From: Parabacteroides sp900760525
GTDB taxonomy: Bacteria; Bacteroidota; Bacteroidia; Bacteroidales; Tannerellaceae
DNA length: 64,000 nt
Direction: 5' to 3'
NCBI RefSeq assembly: GCF_049860805.1
Contig: NZ_CP187555.1
Coordinates: 2,108,001 to 2,172,000 of the forward strand
The notes below the pieces were generated by a model. The model was not told where the DNA came from. It made no database searches and saw only the letters and a program-made list of their open reading frames with translations. Below are positions 1 to 7,104 of this stretch, in pieces (position 1 is the first letter of the stretch; each line of letters starts with the position of its first letter). The position numbers and the translations under genes are program-made.

Positions 1-2085
1 GAACGTATATTCCTGGAACAAGAGATTCGGATCGTCTGCCGGAATCGTTGTTGGAACAATCCCGCGGGAAATAAAGTTCTCACCATCGTCGGAAGTCAGC
101 AGTTCTACCTGTCCGGGCTGGAACACCCCCGGACCGATCAGTTGCATGAAACGGATGGACACTTTATGGATATCCGTCTCCTCTTCCATATCGATCACAC
201 AGTCCAGGTCATCCAAATAGCCTTGCCAACGTCCGTCCAGATAAGTCAAGCCACCGCGGTAACCGTCCAACAGAGCGTTCATTCCTCCGGCCATATAGCC
301 TTTGTAGAGCTTACTATTATAATGTATAGGTTTATTGATGGCCCGATGGTAATCCACCTTTTTTTCAGTCGGTGTTCCCTGAAGCACTCCGTCGTGGAAA
401 ATAGCGGCTTTGATATGAGCGGAATCGTGCACGACTATCGGTCCGGCATAAAGGGCGGAAGAGGCAACCGGGACAGAACCGTCTGTCGTGTAGCGGACTT
501 CCGCCGGATATTTCTCGGCATCCAGTATGACTTTTATCTTTCTGCCTGCCGTATCGACCTGCATGGTCACTTCCAGTTCGTCTGAAAGCGTGAATGTATG
601 GATACCCATTCCTTGTAATTGGGAGATATGAGCATTCATGCGAGGCTTGAAATCCTCCCATGTCCGCAATTCCTGAGGAGTCCACCCTATCTCGGCTACG
701 GCAAGGGCACGCGGGAACATCATATATTCCAGATGTTCGGGTGTCTGGATATACTCGGTCCAGGTATTGGCCTGTACCCCCAAAATATGCTGGCATTCCT
801 CCGCCGTCAACGAGTCTGCCGGGATAGGATCATAGCTATACACTTTCTTTATCGGCGTATAGCCACCGATGGCATAGGGTTGTGTCTTCGGATCGGCTTG
901 GTAGAAATCCAAATACATATAATTACCCGGCGTCATCACCACATCATGTCCCATCCGGGCCGATTTGATCCCACCGTCTTCTCCCCGCCACGACATGACA
1001 GTCGCTTCGGGAGCCAGGCCGCCTTCCAGGATCTCGTCCCAACCGATCAGCTTGCGGTCCTTCGATATCAGAAACTCTTCAGCTCTGTGAATCATATAGC
1101 TCTGAAGTTCGTCCACGCTCTTCATCCCTTTTTTCTTCATCAGGGCCTGGCATTTCGGACATTTTTTCCAGGCGGACTTTCCTGCTTCATCGCCACCGAT
1201 ATGGATATACTCGGACGGGAAAAGATCGATCACCTCCGTCAATACATCTTCCATAAAAGTAAACGACTGCTCATTGCCGATACAAAAATCGCCGTTCTGG
1301 TAAGGCTTACCGGAACAACTCAGTTCGGGATAGGCCATCAGGACCTCTTCGGAATGTCCCGGAAATTCTATCTCCGGTATTATATTAATATGTTTGGAGG
1401 CTGCATGCTTCACTATTTCCCGGATGTCCTCTTTCGTATAATAACCGCCGTAAGCGCCCGGCGTTCCTTCCGGCAAATACTTACGATCGCGTCCGTCCCA
1501 CCACTTCCGCCAATCCGACTCGGTGCGGAAAGCAGTCTCGGTAGTAAGTTTCGGATATTTGTCTATCTCGATACGCCATCCTCCGGCATCCGTCAGATGC
1601 ATATGCAAGGTGTTCAACTTGTAAAAAGACATCACATCCAGCAATTTCATCACTTCTTCTTTGGAAAAGAAATGCCGGGAAACATCTAAATGCAATCCCC
1701 GGTACTCGAAGCGGGGATTATCCAGTATAGAAACACAGGGCACTCCCCCTCCGGCATACAACTGGCGTAACGTTTGCATCCCGTAAAACAAACCGTCCGG
1801 CGAACCTGCACGCAGATCGATTCCTTTAGCCGTCACATCCAACTGATACCCTTCCGGGCTACCAGACCAGGCGTCATCGATCATAGCATCGACATTCCGG
1901 GGAGATTGCCCGCCGAATAAAGCGAGACTATCGATCTGAAAAGTTCCTCCGGTCATTGTCATCTGTACCGGTTTGGGAATAAGATTCACCTGCTGGACTT
2001 CCTTCGGAGCGCAGGCAACCAATAGTAACGAACAGGCAACAGCCAGCCCGGTTACACAATTGCGAGACTGTTTTGGCAGTAACAT
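1..2085 (-). CDS. Beta-N-acetylhexosaminidase, GH20 family lipoprotein (C-terminus beyond window)
   Basis: Reading the minus strand from an ATG at 2085 gives an open frame of 695 codons that runs off the left edge. The N-terminus is a lipoprotein signal (hydrophobic stretch ending LLLVAC, Cys25), so the enzyme is probably anchored in an outer or periplasmic membrane leaflet. A GH20b-like N-terminal domain is followed by the catalytic barrel, with the HIGGDE motif placing the acid Asp-Glu pair at about residues 299-300. A chitobiase-type C-terminal segment (RYTTDGSVP) and the start of a carbohydrate-binding-like region follow. The family releases terminal GlcNAc or GalNAc from glycans by substrate-assisted catalysis. 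Missing: the C-terminus and stop. Open frames on the plus strand here are shadows. Host-glycan use is inference. Confidence 0.93.
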   Translation of the reverse strand, partial: MLLPKQSRNCVTGLAVACSLLLVACAPKEVQQVNLIPKPVQMTMTGGTFQIDSLALFGGQSPRNVDAMIDDAWSGSPEGYQLDVTAKGIDLRAGSPDGLFYGMQTLRQLYAGGGVPCVSILDNPRFEYRGLHLDVSRHFFSKEEVMKLLDVMSFYKLNTLHMHLTDAGGWRIEIDKYPKLTTETAFRTESDWRKWWDGRDRKYLPEGTPGAYGGYYTKEDIREIVKHAASKHINIIPEIEFPGHSEEVLMAYPELSCSGKPYQNGDFCIGNEQSFTFMEDVLTEVIDLFPSEYIHIGGDEAGKSAWKKCPKCQALMKKKGMKSVDELQSYMIHRAEEFLISKDRKLIGWDEILEGGLAPEATVMSWRGEDGGIKSARMGHDVVMTPGNYMYLDFYQADPKTQPYAIGGYTPIKKVYSYDPIPADSLTAEECQHILGVQANTWTEYIQTPEHLEYMMFPRALAVAEIGWTPQELRTWEDFKPRMNAHISQLQGMGIHTFTLSDELEVTMQVDTAGRKIKVILDAEKYPAEVRYTTDGSVPVASSALYAGPIVVHDSAHIKAAIFHDGVLQGTPTEKKVDYHRAINKPIHYNSKLYKGYMAGGMNALLDGYRGGLTYLDGRWQGYLDDLDCVIDMEEETDIHKVSIRFMQLIGPGVFQPGQVELLTSDDGENFISRGIVPTTIPADDPNLLFQEYTF

Positions 2086-2197
2086 AAATATTTAGTTTAG
2101 TGTGTTTAATTCTTAGAGGGTAAATATACGAAGAAAAAACAGACAACCTCTTGTTTCGGAAATAAAACATAGGTGTTTCGAAAAAAGGGTATCAGGG

Positions 2198-2238
2198 AAA
2201 ATAAAAGAAAAGGCTCTCCCCGAAGGGAAAGCCTCTCT
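2198..2238 (-). terminator. Intrinsic terminator of the 6S-like RNA
   Basis: On the minus strand an AGGCTTTCCC / GGGGAGAGCCT hairpin with a TTCG-type loop is followed by a U-rich tract (TTTTCTTTTATT). It lies at the 3' end of the transcript that starts near 2435. Confidence 0.75.
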
Positions 2239-2435
2239 TATGTAAAGAAAGCCGCACCGTAGATATGAACAAACTCCGTATGACAGGATTTGAGTGCTTT
2301 GCCATCTTTGTAATCCGCCGTGCTAAGCATGCCCCGAAGGGTGCGGCCCGCCATTGACGACAAGAGCTGTGTCTCGGAATTAAAATAAACTGATGAGTTT
2401 CCCAATCGAACATGTGCGGCTAACTCATTTTTCTT
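2205..2435 (-). ncRNA. 6S-like RNA candidate (ssrS / Bacteroidales-1-type position next to rplT)
   Basis: Between the rplT terminator and the hexosaminidase gene lies a stand-alone transcription unit. It has a perfect Bacteroidetes-type promoter (-33 TTTG at 2468-2471, 20-nt spacer, -7 TATCTTTG at 2440-2447), no convincing reading frame and its own terminator. An 8-bp helix (2414-2421 with 2250-2257, AGCCGCAC/GTGCGGCT) would close an RNA of about 170 nt, leaving a long internal region as in 6S RNA. From memory, a Bacteroidales RNA motif found near L20 genes has been considered a 6S RNA; identity here is inference from position, size and closing stem. If right, it would bind RNA polymerase holoenzyme in slow growth. 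A different small RNA cannot be excluded. Confidence 0.65.
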
Positions 2436-2439
2436 ATCA

Positions 2440-2471
2440 CAAAGATAAGTAATAGGTATGAAACCACCAAA
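2440..2471 (-). promoter_or_regulatory. Promoter of the 6S-like RNA
   Basis: TTTG (2468-2471), 20-nt spacer, TATCTTTG (2440-2447): an exact match to the Bacteroidetes primary sigma consensus TTTG-N19/21-TAnnTTTG. Start expected near 2435. Confidence 0.8.
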
Positions 2472-2482
2472 CTTTTTATCAT

Positions 2483-2514
2483 AAAAAAAAGAGCTCCAAA
2501 ATGAAGCTCTTTTC
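2483..2514 (-). terminator. Terminator of the thrS-infC-rpmI-rplT operon
   Basis: Just past the rplT stop codon the minus strand has AAAGAGCT / AGCTCTTT arms with an 8-9-nt loop and a run of eight T. It separates the ribosomal operon from the 6S-like RNA promoter immediately after it. Confidence 0.85.
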
Positions 2515-2534
2515 CTATTGCTATATATTGTCAA

Positions 2535-2879
2535 TTACTTAACTTTAGCAACGATTGCTTTGAAAGCTTCCGGATGGTTCATAGCCAAGTCGGCAAGAAC
2601 TTTACGGTTGATTTCGATACCTGCTGCATGCAAAGCTCCCATCAGGCGAGAATAAGACATACCTTCCAGACGGGCAGCAGCGTTGATACGCTGGATCCAC
2701 AATGCGCGGAAGTTACGTTTCTTGTTACGACGGTCACGGAATGCATAAGTTAAACCTTTTTCCCAGGTATTCTTAGCAACGGTCCACACGTTCTTACGTG
2801 CACCATAGTAACCACGGGTAAGTTTTAAAATCCGTTTTCTTTTTGCTCTTGAAGCAACATGATTTACTGATCTAGGCAT
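2535..2879 (-). CDS. rplT: Large ribosomal subunit protein bL20
   Basis: A 114-residue, strongly basic protein starting MPRSVNHVAS. The N-terminal Lys/Arg-rich extension (SRAKRKRILKLTRGYYG) and the C-terminal globular part ending LADLAMNHPEAF are typical of bL20, and the length is normal. bL20 binds 23S rRNA early in 50S assembly and represses its own operon in several bacteria. It is the last gene of thrS-infC-rpmI-rplT, 106 nt after rpmI, and is followed directly by a strong terminator. No recognisable L20 leader structure was worked out here. Confidence 0.97.
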   Translation of the reverse strand: MPRSVNHVASRAKRKRILKLTRGYYGARKNVWTVAKNTWEKGLTYAFRDRRNKKRNFRALWIQRINAAARLEGMSYSRLMGALHAAGIEINRKVLADLAMNHPEAFKAIVAKVK

Positions 2880-2985
2880 AATACTAATCTGTTTTGAATG
2901 TTAGCGTCATCACTTTCGGATGATCTTATTTGCTAAATACATTCGGTTAATAAAAATCTTGTAAAACTCGCTTAATTAAAAAAGA

Positions 2986-3183
2986 TTACTTCAAACCAAG
3001 CAACTGCTTAACGTTGCTTACATCTACACTGGCAACCAGACCTGTGTGAGTAAGATTTCTCTTCTGCTTTGTAGTCTTCTTTGTCAGAATGTGACTTTTA
3101 AAAGCGTGTTTTCTTTTGATTTTACCTGTTCCGGTAAGAGCGAATCTTTTTTTGGCACCGGAATTAGTCTTCATCTTAGGCAT
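2986..3183 (-). CDS. rpmI: Large ribosomal subunit protein bL35
   Basis: A 65-residue basic protein beginning MPKMKTNSGAKKRF, the standard bL35 start, with the Lys-rich middle (KIKRKHAFKSHILTKKTTKQKR). It is a structural protein of the 50S subunit. It sits between infC (59 nt upstream) and rplT, the usual infC-rpmI-rplT order. Confidence 0.97.
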   Translation of the reverse strand: MPKMKTNSGAKKRFALTGTGKIKRKHAFKSHILTKKTTKQKRNLTHTGLVASVDVSNVKQLLGLK

Positions 3184-3242
3184 TTTCCAATATGTTTTAA
3201 TTATTAAACTTTACACCCTCTATCGGGTGGTTTCTTTCTTTA

Positions 3243-3860
3243 TTATTCAGACTCTTCAGTCTTTGGCTTGGGAGTCACGATCACCTTCTTCGCCACCGGC
3301 TTTGAAACGGCAGGCTTGGGAGCAACGGCAGCAGCCCCGGCTTTCTTCGGTGTCAGCATGATGATCATACGTTTACCTTCCAGTACCGGCAATTGCTCTA
3401 CCTTTCCGAATTCTTCCAAGTCATTGGCAAAACGGAGCAGTAATACTTCTCCTTGCTCCTTGAAAAGAATGGAACGTCCTTTAAAGAACACATATGCTTT
3501 TACTTTTGCTCCTTCTTCCAGAAATCCCTTAGCATGTTTTAATTTGAAGTTGTAATCATGGTCGTCAGTCTGAGGTCCGAAACGGATCTCCTTTACGACT
3601 ACTTTCACAGATTTCGCCTTCTGTTCCTTCTGGCGCTTCTTCTGTTGATAAAGGAATTTCTGATAATCAGTAATTCTACAAACGGGGGGCGCAGCATTCG
3701 GTGAAATTTCAACCAGATCGAGCCCCTGATCTTCAGCCATCTTTAATGCCTGAGAAGTAGGATAAACTCCCTGTTCTACGTTATCACCTACTAAACGAAC
3801 TTCACGAACACGAATACGTTCGTTGATTCTATACTGTTCTTTCAGACTGTCATTCTTCAT
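3243..3860 (-). CDS. infC: Translation initiation factor IF-3
   Basis: A 205-residue protein with the IF-3 N-terminal domain (RINERIRVREVRLVG) and C-terminal domain (KEIRFGPQTDDHDYNFKLKHA). IF-3 binds the 30S subunit, blocks premature 50S joining and checks start-codon pairing. The C-terminus carries an Ala/Pro/Lys-rich tail of about 35 residues (from TPKKAGAAA) beyond the folded domain; I believe such tails are common in Bacteroidetes. It lies 33 nt after thrS. The visible start is ATG; the ATT start used in E. coli is not needed here. Confidence 0.96.
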   Translation of the reverse strand: MKNDSLKEQYRINERIRVREVRLVGDNVEQGVYPTSQALKMAEDQGLDLVEISPNAAPPVCRITDYQKFLYQQKKRQKEQKAKSVKVVVKEIRFGPQTDDHDYNFKLKHAKGFLEEGAKVKAYVFFKGRSILFKEQGEVLLLRFANDLEEFGKVEQLPVLEGKRMIIMLTPKKAGAAAVAPKPAVSKPVAKKVIVTPKPKTEESE

Positions 3861-3893
3861 TCAAAAAGATTTATTCTCCTCGTTATTAGTTAA

Positions 3894-5849
3894 TTAATTA
3901 TTATCTTTCTTCCAGTGATTCATCTGTTCCTCTATCTCACCTTTCAAAAGCGCTGCAAAGGTAGCAATTTTCATCGAACCTTTATCACCTTCGCCCTGTT
4001 TTCTTACAGAAACTTCATTATTTTCTGCTTCTTTCTCTCCGACAATGAGCATATAAGGGATACGTTTCAATTCTGTATCGCGGATTTTACGTCCGATTTT
4101 CTCATTACGGTCATCAACCAAAACACTCAAGTCTTCGGCTTCGAGCTGACGTTTTACCGCATATGCATAATCGTTGAACTTTTCACTGATCGGCAGGATC
4201 GACACCTGGTCAGGAGTCAGCCACAATGGGAACTTACCACCTGTATGTTCGATCAGCACGGCAACGAAACGTTCCATTGAGCCGAACGGTGCACGGTGGA
4301 TCATAACAGGACGGTGCTTCTTGTTGTCTTCACCCGTATATTCCAGTTCGAAACGTTCCGGCAGGTTGTAATCGACCTGGATCGTACCCAACTGCCAGCG
4401 ACGGCCGATGGCGTCCTTCACCATGAAGTCCAATTTGGGACCGTAAAAAGCAGCTTCGCCATATTCGATCTTGGCTTTCAGGCCTTTTTCCTGACAAGCT
4501 TCGATAATAGCGCTTTCAGCTTTTTCCCAGTTTTCTTCCGAACCGATATATTTTTCCCGGTTTACCTTGTCACGCAGAGAAATCTGTGCTTCAAAGTTTT
4601 CAAAATCCAAAGCCTTAAAGATGATAAAGATAATATCCATCACCTTCAGGAACTCGTCTTTCAACTGGTCGGGGCGACAGAACAGGTGAGCATCATCCTG
4701 CGTAAAGCCACGTACCCTTGTCAAACCGTGCAACTCACCGCTTTGTTCATAACGGTATACGGTTCCGAACTCAGCAAAGCGCAGAGGCAGGTCCTTGTAT
4801 GAACGCGGGAATGATTTGAATATCTCACAGTGGTGGGGGCAGTTCATCGGTTTCAACAAGAACTCTTCACCCTCCTGCGGAGTATGAATCGGCTGGAATG
4901 AATCCTTACCGTATTTAGCATAGTGGCCGGAAGTCACATACAACTGCTTCCCCCCGATATGCGGAGTCATTACCTGCTGGTAACCGTATTTCTTTTGGAT
5001 ACGTTTCAAGAAATCTTCCAGTTTCAGGCGCAACTGCGTACCACGCGGCAACCATAACGGAAGCCCCGCTCCTACTGCTGTAGAGAATGTGAACAACTCC
5101 AGTTCTTTTCCGATCTTACGATGGTCGCGCTTCTTCGCTTCTTCCATCAATACCAGATATTCGTCCAGCATCTTCTTCTTCGGGAAGGTGATACCATACA
5201 GGCGGACCAACTGTTTACGCTTTTCGTCGCCACGCCAGTAAGCACCGGCGACACTCATTATTTTAACAGCTTTCAGATAGGATGTATTCGGCAAGTGCGG
5301 ACCACGGCACAGGTCGGTGAACGAACCCTGTGTATAGGTTGTGATCTTTCCGTCTTCCAACTCGCTGATAAGTTCTGTTTTATACTCTTCACCTCTATCG
5401 CCAAACATTTTCATGGCGTCAGCCTTCGAAATATCCTGACGTTTGATTTCCTCTTTCTTTGCTACCAGTTCAAGCATCTTTGCTTCGATAGCCGGGAAAT
5501 CACCTTCTTTGATAACTGCATCACCCGGATCCACATCATAGTAAAATCCGTTTTCAATAGCCGGTCCGATACCGAACTTAATACCAGGATACAATTCCTG
5601 CAAAGCTTCAGCCATCAAGTGAGCACTGGAGTGCCAGAATGCGTGTTTACCTTCTTCGTCTTCCCACTTGAAAAGTTTGACGGCGGCATCCTGGTTGATC
5701 GGACGAGTCAGGTCCCAAATCTCACCATTCACACTTGCAGCCAGAACTTCCTGTGCCAAACGGGAACTGATACTTTCCGCAATCTGCATAGCGGTCGTTC
5801 CTTCGGCATATTCTTTTACGGAATTATCCGGAAATGTAATCTTTATCAT
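3894..5849 (-). CDS. thrS: Threonine--tRNA ligase
   Basis: A 651-residue class II aminoacyl-tRNA synthetase of standard length. Domains in order: TGS (about 1-60), the editing domain with HSSAHLMAEAL, the catalytic core with the zinc-ligand segment MNCPHHCEIF and motif 3 (HRAPFGSMERF), and the anticodon-binding C-terminal domain (PISEKFNDYA). It charges tRNA-Thr and edits mischarged Ser. First gene of the operon with infC, rpmI and rplT. A -7-like box TAAATTTG lies at 5889-5896 upstream, with only a weak -33 element. Confidence 0.97.
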   Translation of the reverse strand: MIKITFPDNSVKEYAEGTTAMQIAESISSRLAQEVLAASVNGEIWDLTRPINQDAAVKLFKWEDEEGKHAFWHSSAHLMAEALQELYPGIKFGIGPAIENGFYYDVDPGDAVIKEGDFPAIEAKMLELVAKKEEIKRQDISKADAMKMFGDRGEEYKTELISELEDGKITTYTQGSFTDLCRGPHLPNTSYLKAVKIMSVAGAYWRGDEKRKQLVRLYGITFPKKKMLDEYLVLMEEAKKRDHRKIGKELELFTFSTAVGAGLPLWLPRGTQLRLKLEDFLKRIQKKYGYQQVMTPHIGGKQLYVTSGHYAKYGKDSFQPIHTPQEGEEFLLKPMNCPHHCEIFKSFPRSYKDLPLRFAEFGTVYRYEQSGELHGLTRVRGFTQDDAHLFCRPDQLKDEFLKVMDIIFIIFKALDFENFEAQISLRDKVNREKYIGSEENWEKAESAIIEACQEKGLKAKIEYGEAAFYGPKLDFMVKDAIGRRWQLGTIQVDYNLPERFELEYTGEDNKKHRPVMIHRAPFGSMERFVAVLIEHTGGKFPLWLTPDQVSILPISEKFNDYAYAVKRQLEAEDLSVLVDDRNEKIGRKIRDTELKRIPYMLIVGEKEAENNEVSVRKQGEGDKGSMKIATFAALLKGEIEEQMNHWKKDNN

Positions 5850-5888
5850 AATCTGTTCACTATAAATTCCTAAAAATTAATCAGGATG

Positions 5889-5896
5889 CAAATTTA
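5889..5896 (-). promoter_or_regulatory. Probable -7 box for thrS operon
   Basis: TAAATTTG on the minus strand matches TAnnTTTG about 40 nt upstream of the thrS ATG. No good TTTG at the right distance; only a TGTTT-like sequence. Confidence 0.4.
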
Positions 5897-5990
5897 GTAT
5901 TCTTTTTTTGTTAAACAGAACTTTTAGGAAAAAAGTTTCTGCTCCGCAACCTTTTATACAAAAAGAGGCACACGACAGACAATAAAACAT

Positions 5991-6377
5991 TTATTTTTTG
6001 TGTTTGATCAGCATGATTACAGGATTGTCATCCTCATTCAATTTAGAGGCAATCTCTTTCAAACGGCCTTTCAACCGACCTTTCTGATAATCAGCAACCA
6101 ACTTCGGGGCATCTAAGGATTGGCAAGAAGGAATTTCCCTGTTTAAAGGTCTTGACTTAAAAGATACTTCTTCATTCTTTGTATAATCATTATTATGCAC
6201 TTGATATCGGAAACAGGCATTCTCGTGCTTGGATACTAACATAAACGGCTGTCCCGCGTAAAGTTCTGCAGCCGTGTTTTCATTAAACGAATCATGACAA
6301 ATCAAAAGTTCTTGATCAAATTCATACATACTATACATTTGCCACAAATCTTTACACCCATCCCGTATCGATAACAT
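5991..6377 (-). pseudogene. C-terminal fragment of a 6-bladed beta-propeller protein
   Basis: A 128-codon frame whose last residues (NEDDNPVIMLIKHKK) closely resemble the C-terminus of the full-length 392-residue propeller protein at 19009-20187 (TEDSNPVIILIAVKPGN). The first two thirds of that family, including the signal peptide, are absent. The apparent start codon lies inside the junction with an unrelated ATPase remnant just upstream (6374-6521). I therefore read it as a truncated, probably dead paralogue rather than a small gene. No promoter is evident. It could still be expressed as a cytoplasmic fragment, but without export it would have no obvious role. Confidence 0.6.
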
Positions 6378-6521
6378 ACGGCGAAGGGATCAGAGTCGAC
6401 CGAATCCACACCGTCAAGCGTTTCGGCATCGGTCTCTTCATGCACCAAACGGTCTAAATCCTAATGGATGCGTTTCAGAAGTTCTACTAAGTAGGAAGGT
6501 GCGCCAGTCACAAACCAATAG
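6374..6521 (-). pseudogene. Remnant of an AAA-ATPase-like/PD-(D/E)XK family gene
   Basis: On the minus strand from 6521 a frame reads YWFVTGAPSYLVELLKRIH, a stop, then DLDRLVHEETDAETL and VDSVDSDPFAVCY. This matches the middle of the Bacteroidetes 'AAA-ATPase-like' proteins that carry a C-terminal DUF1703/PDDEXK domain (family text recalled: W-F-x-T-G-x-P-x-F/Y-L-V). Both ends are missing and there is an in-frame TAG, so it is a relic. It is fused at about 6370 to the propeller fragment downstream. These paralogues are numerous and recombine readily, which may explain the junction (inference). Confidence 0.6.
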
Positions 6522-7104
6522 CTGCTAAACCTATAGAGTTACGATGCCTAAAGCATAAGGGACGGAAGAAGTAAATATATTGCCTTTTTTACAATAACCC
6601 TCCATTTTTCTATTTCAAGAGAAAACAGTCACTGTTCCGATCTGTCTTTTATCTGCCCATATGGCTTTTTTTCTAACACACGGACTGATCTCCTGCCTGG
6701 TTCATCCAAACAACGTTACACCTGTCAATTGATTTTCCCCAATTCCTATCATTCAGAAAAAGCTAAACTCCGGGAGAATCGAATATTTGAGAAAAGAAGG
6801 GGAGGATATGGAAAAATAGCAAAGAAAACAGGGATATTTTCAAGGATTCCGGCATCCCGTTTCCGTGACGACCGTCTTCATCGCCATGACGACCGTCTTC
6901 GTTGCCGTGAGTTGCCGAGTTCACTATGTATGAACATTGACTTCATGGCGATGAAGACGGTCGTCATTGGAATTTTCTGCGCAACTCATGGGTAAGATGC
7001 CCCAAAACTGCTTTCTCCGTTCCAGAAACAATCGTGTGGAGAACACTTGACAGAGGTCTACCAAGCCGTTTTCAAGATATTTTTTACAATAAGGGGAAAC
7101 TACA
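6522..7104. other. Gene-free spacer
   Basis: About 580 nt between the ATPase remnant and the TPR gene. I see no credible coding frame and no RNA gene. Its only clear structure is the repeat array at 6864-6967. Short open frames on either strand lack family resemblance. Confidence 0.5.
6864..6967. repeat. Short dyad repeat array 1 (21-bp units, one inverted copy)
   Basis: Two adjacent 21-bp units (6864-6884 and 6885-6905) share TGACGACCGTCTTC. A third, degenerate unit follows. An inverted copy lies at 6944-6967 and matches 6865-6888 in 23 of 24 positions. The core GACGACCGTC is itself nearly palindromic. Confidence 0.75.

Noticed and set aside
142..1689. Two long plus-strand open frames opposite the hexosaminidase
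   Set aside because: The minus strand carries a continuous GH20 protein with signal and catalytic motifs; the plus frames have no family resemblance.
2238..2534. 98-codon minus-strand frame after rplT
   Set aside because: It overlaps the rplT terminator, a promoter and the 6S-like RNA closing helix; composition does not look like protein.
6864..6967. Possible CRISPR array
   Set aside because: Units are only 21 bp, adjoin without spacers and include an inverted copy; the same holds for arrays 2 and 3, and no cas genes are present.
6729..6995. 88-codon plus-strand frame
   Set aside because: Much of it is translation of repeat array 1; no relatives recognised and no promoter.
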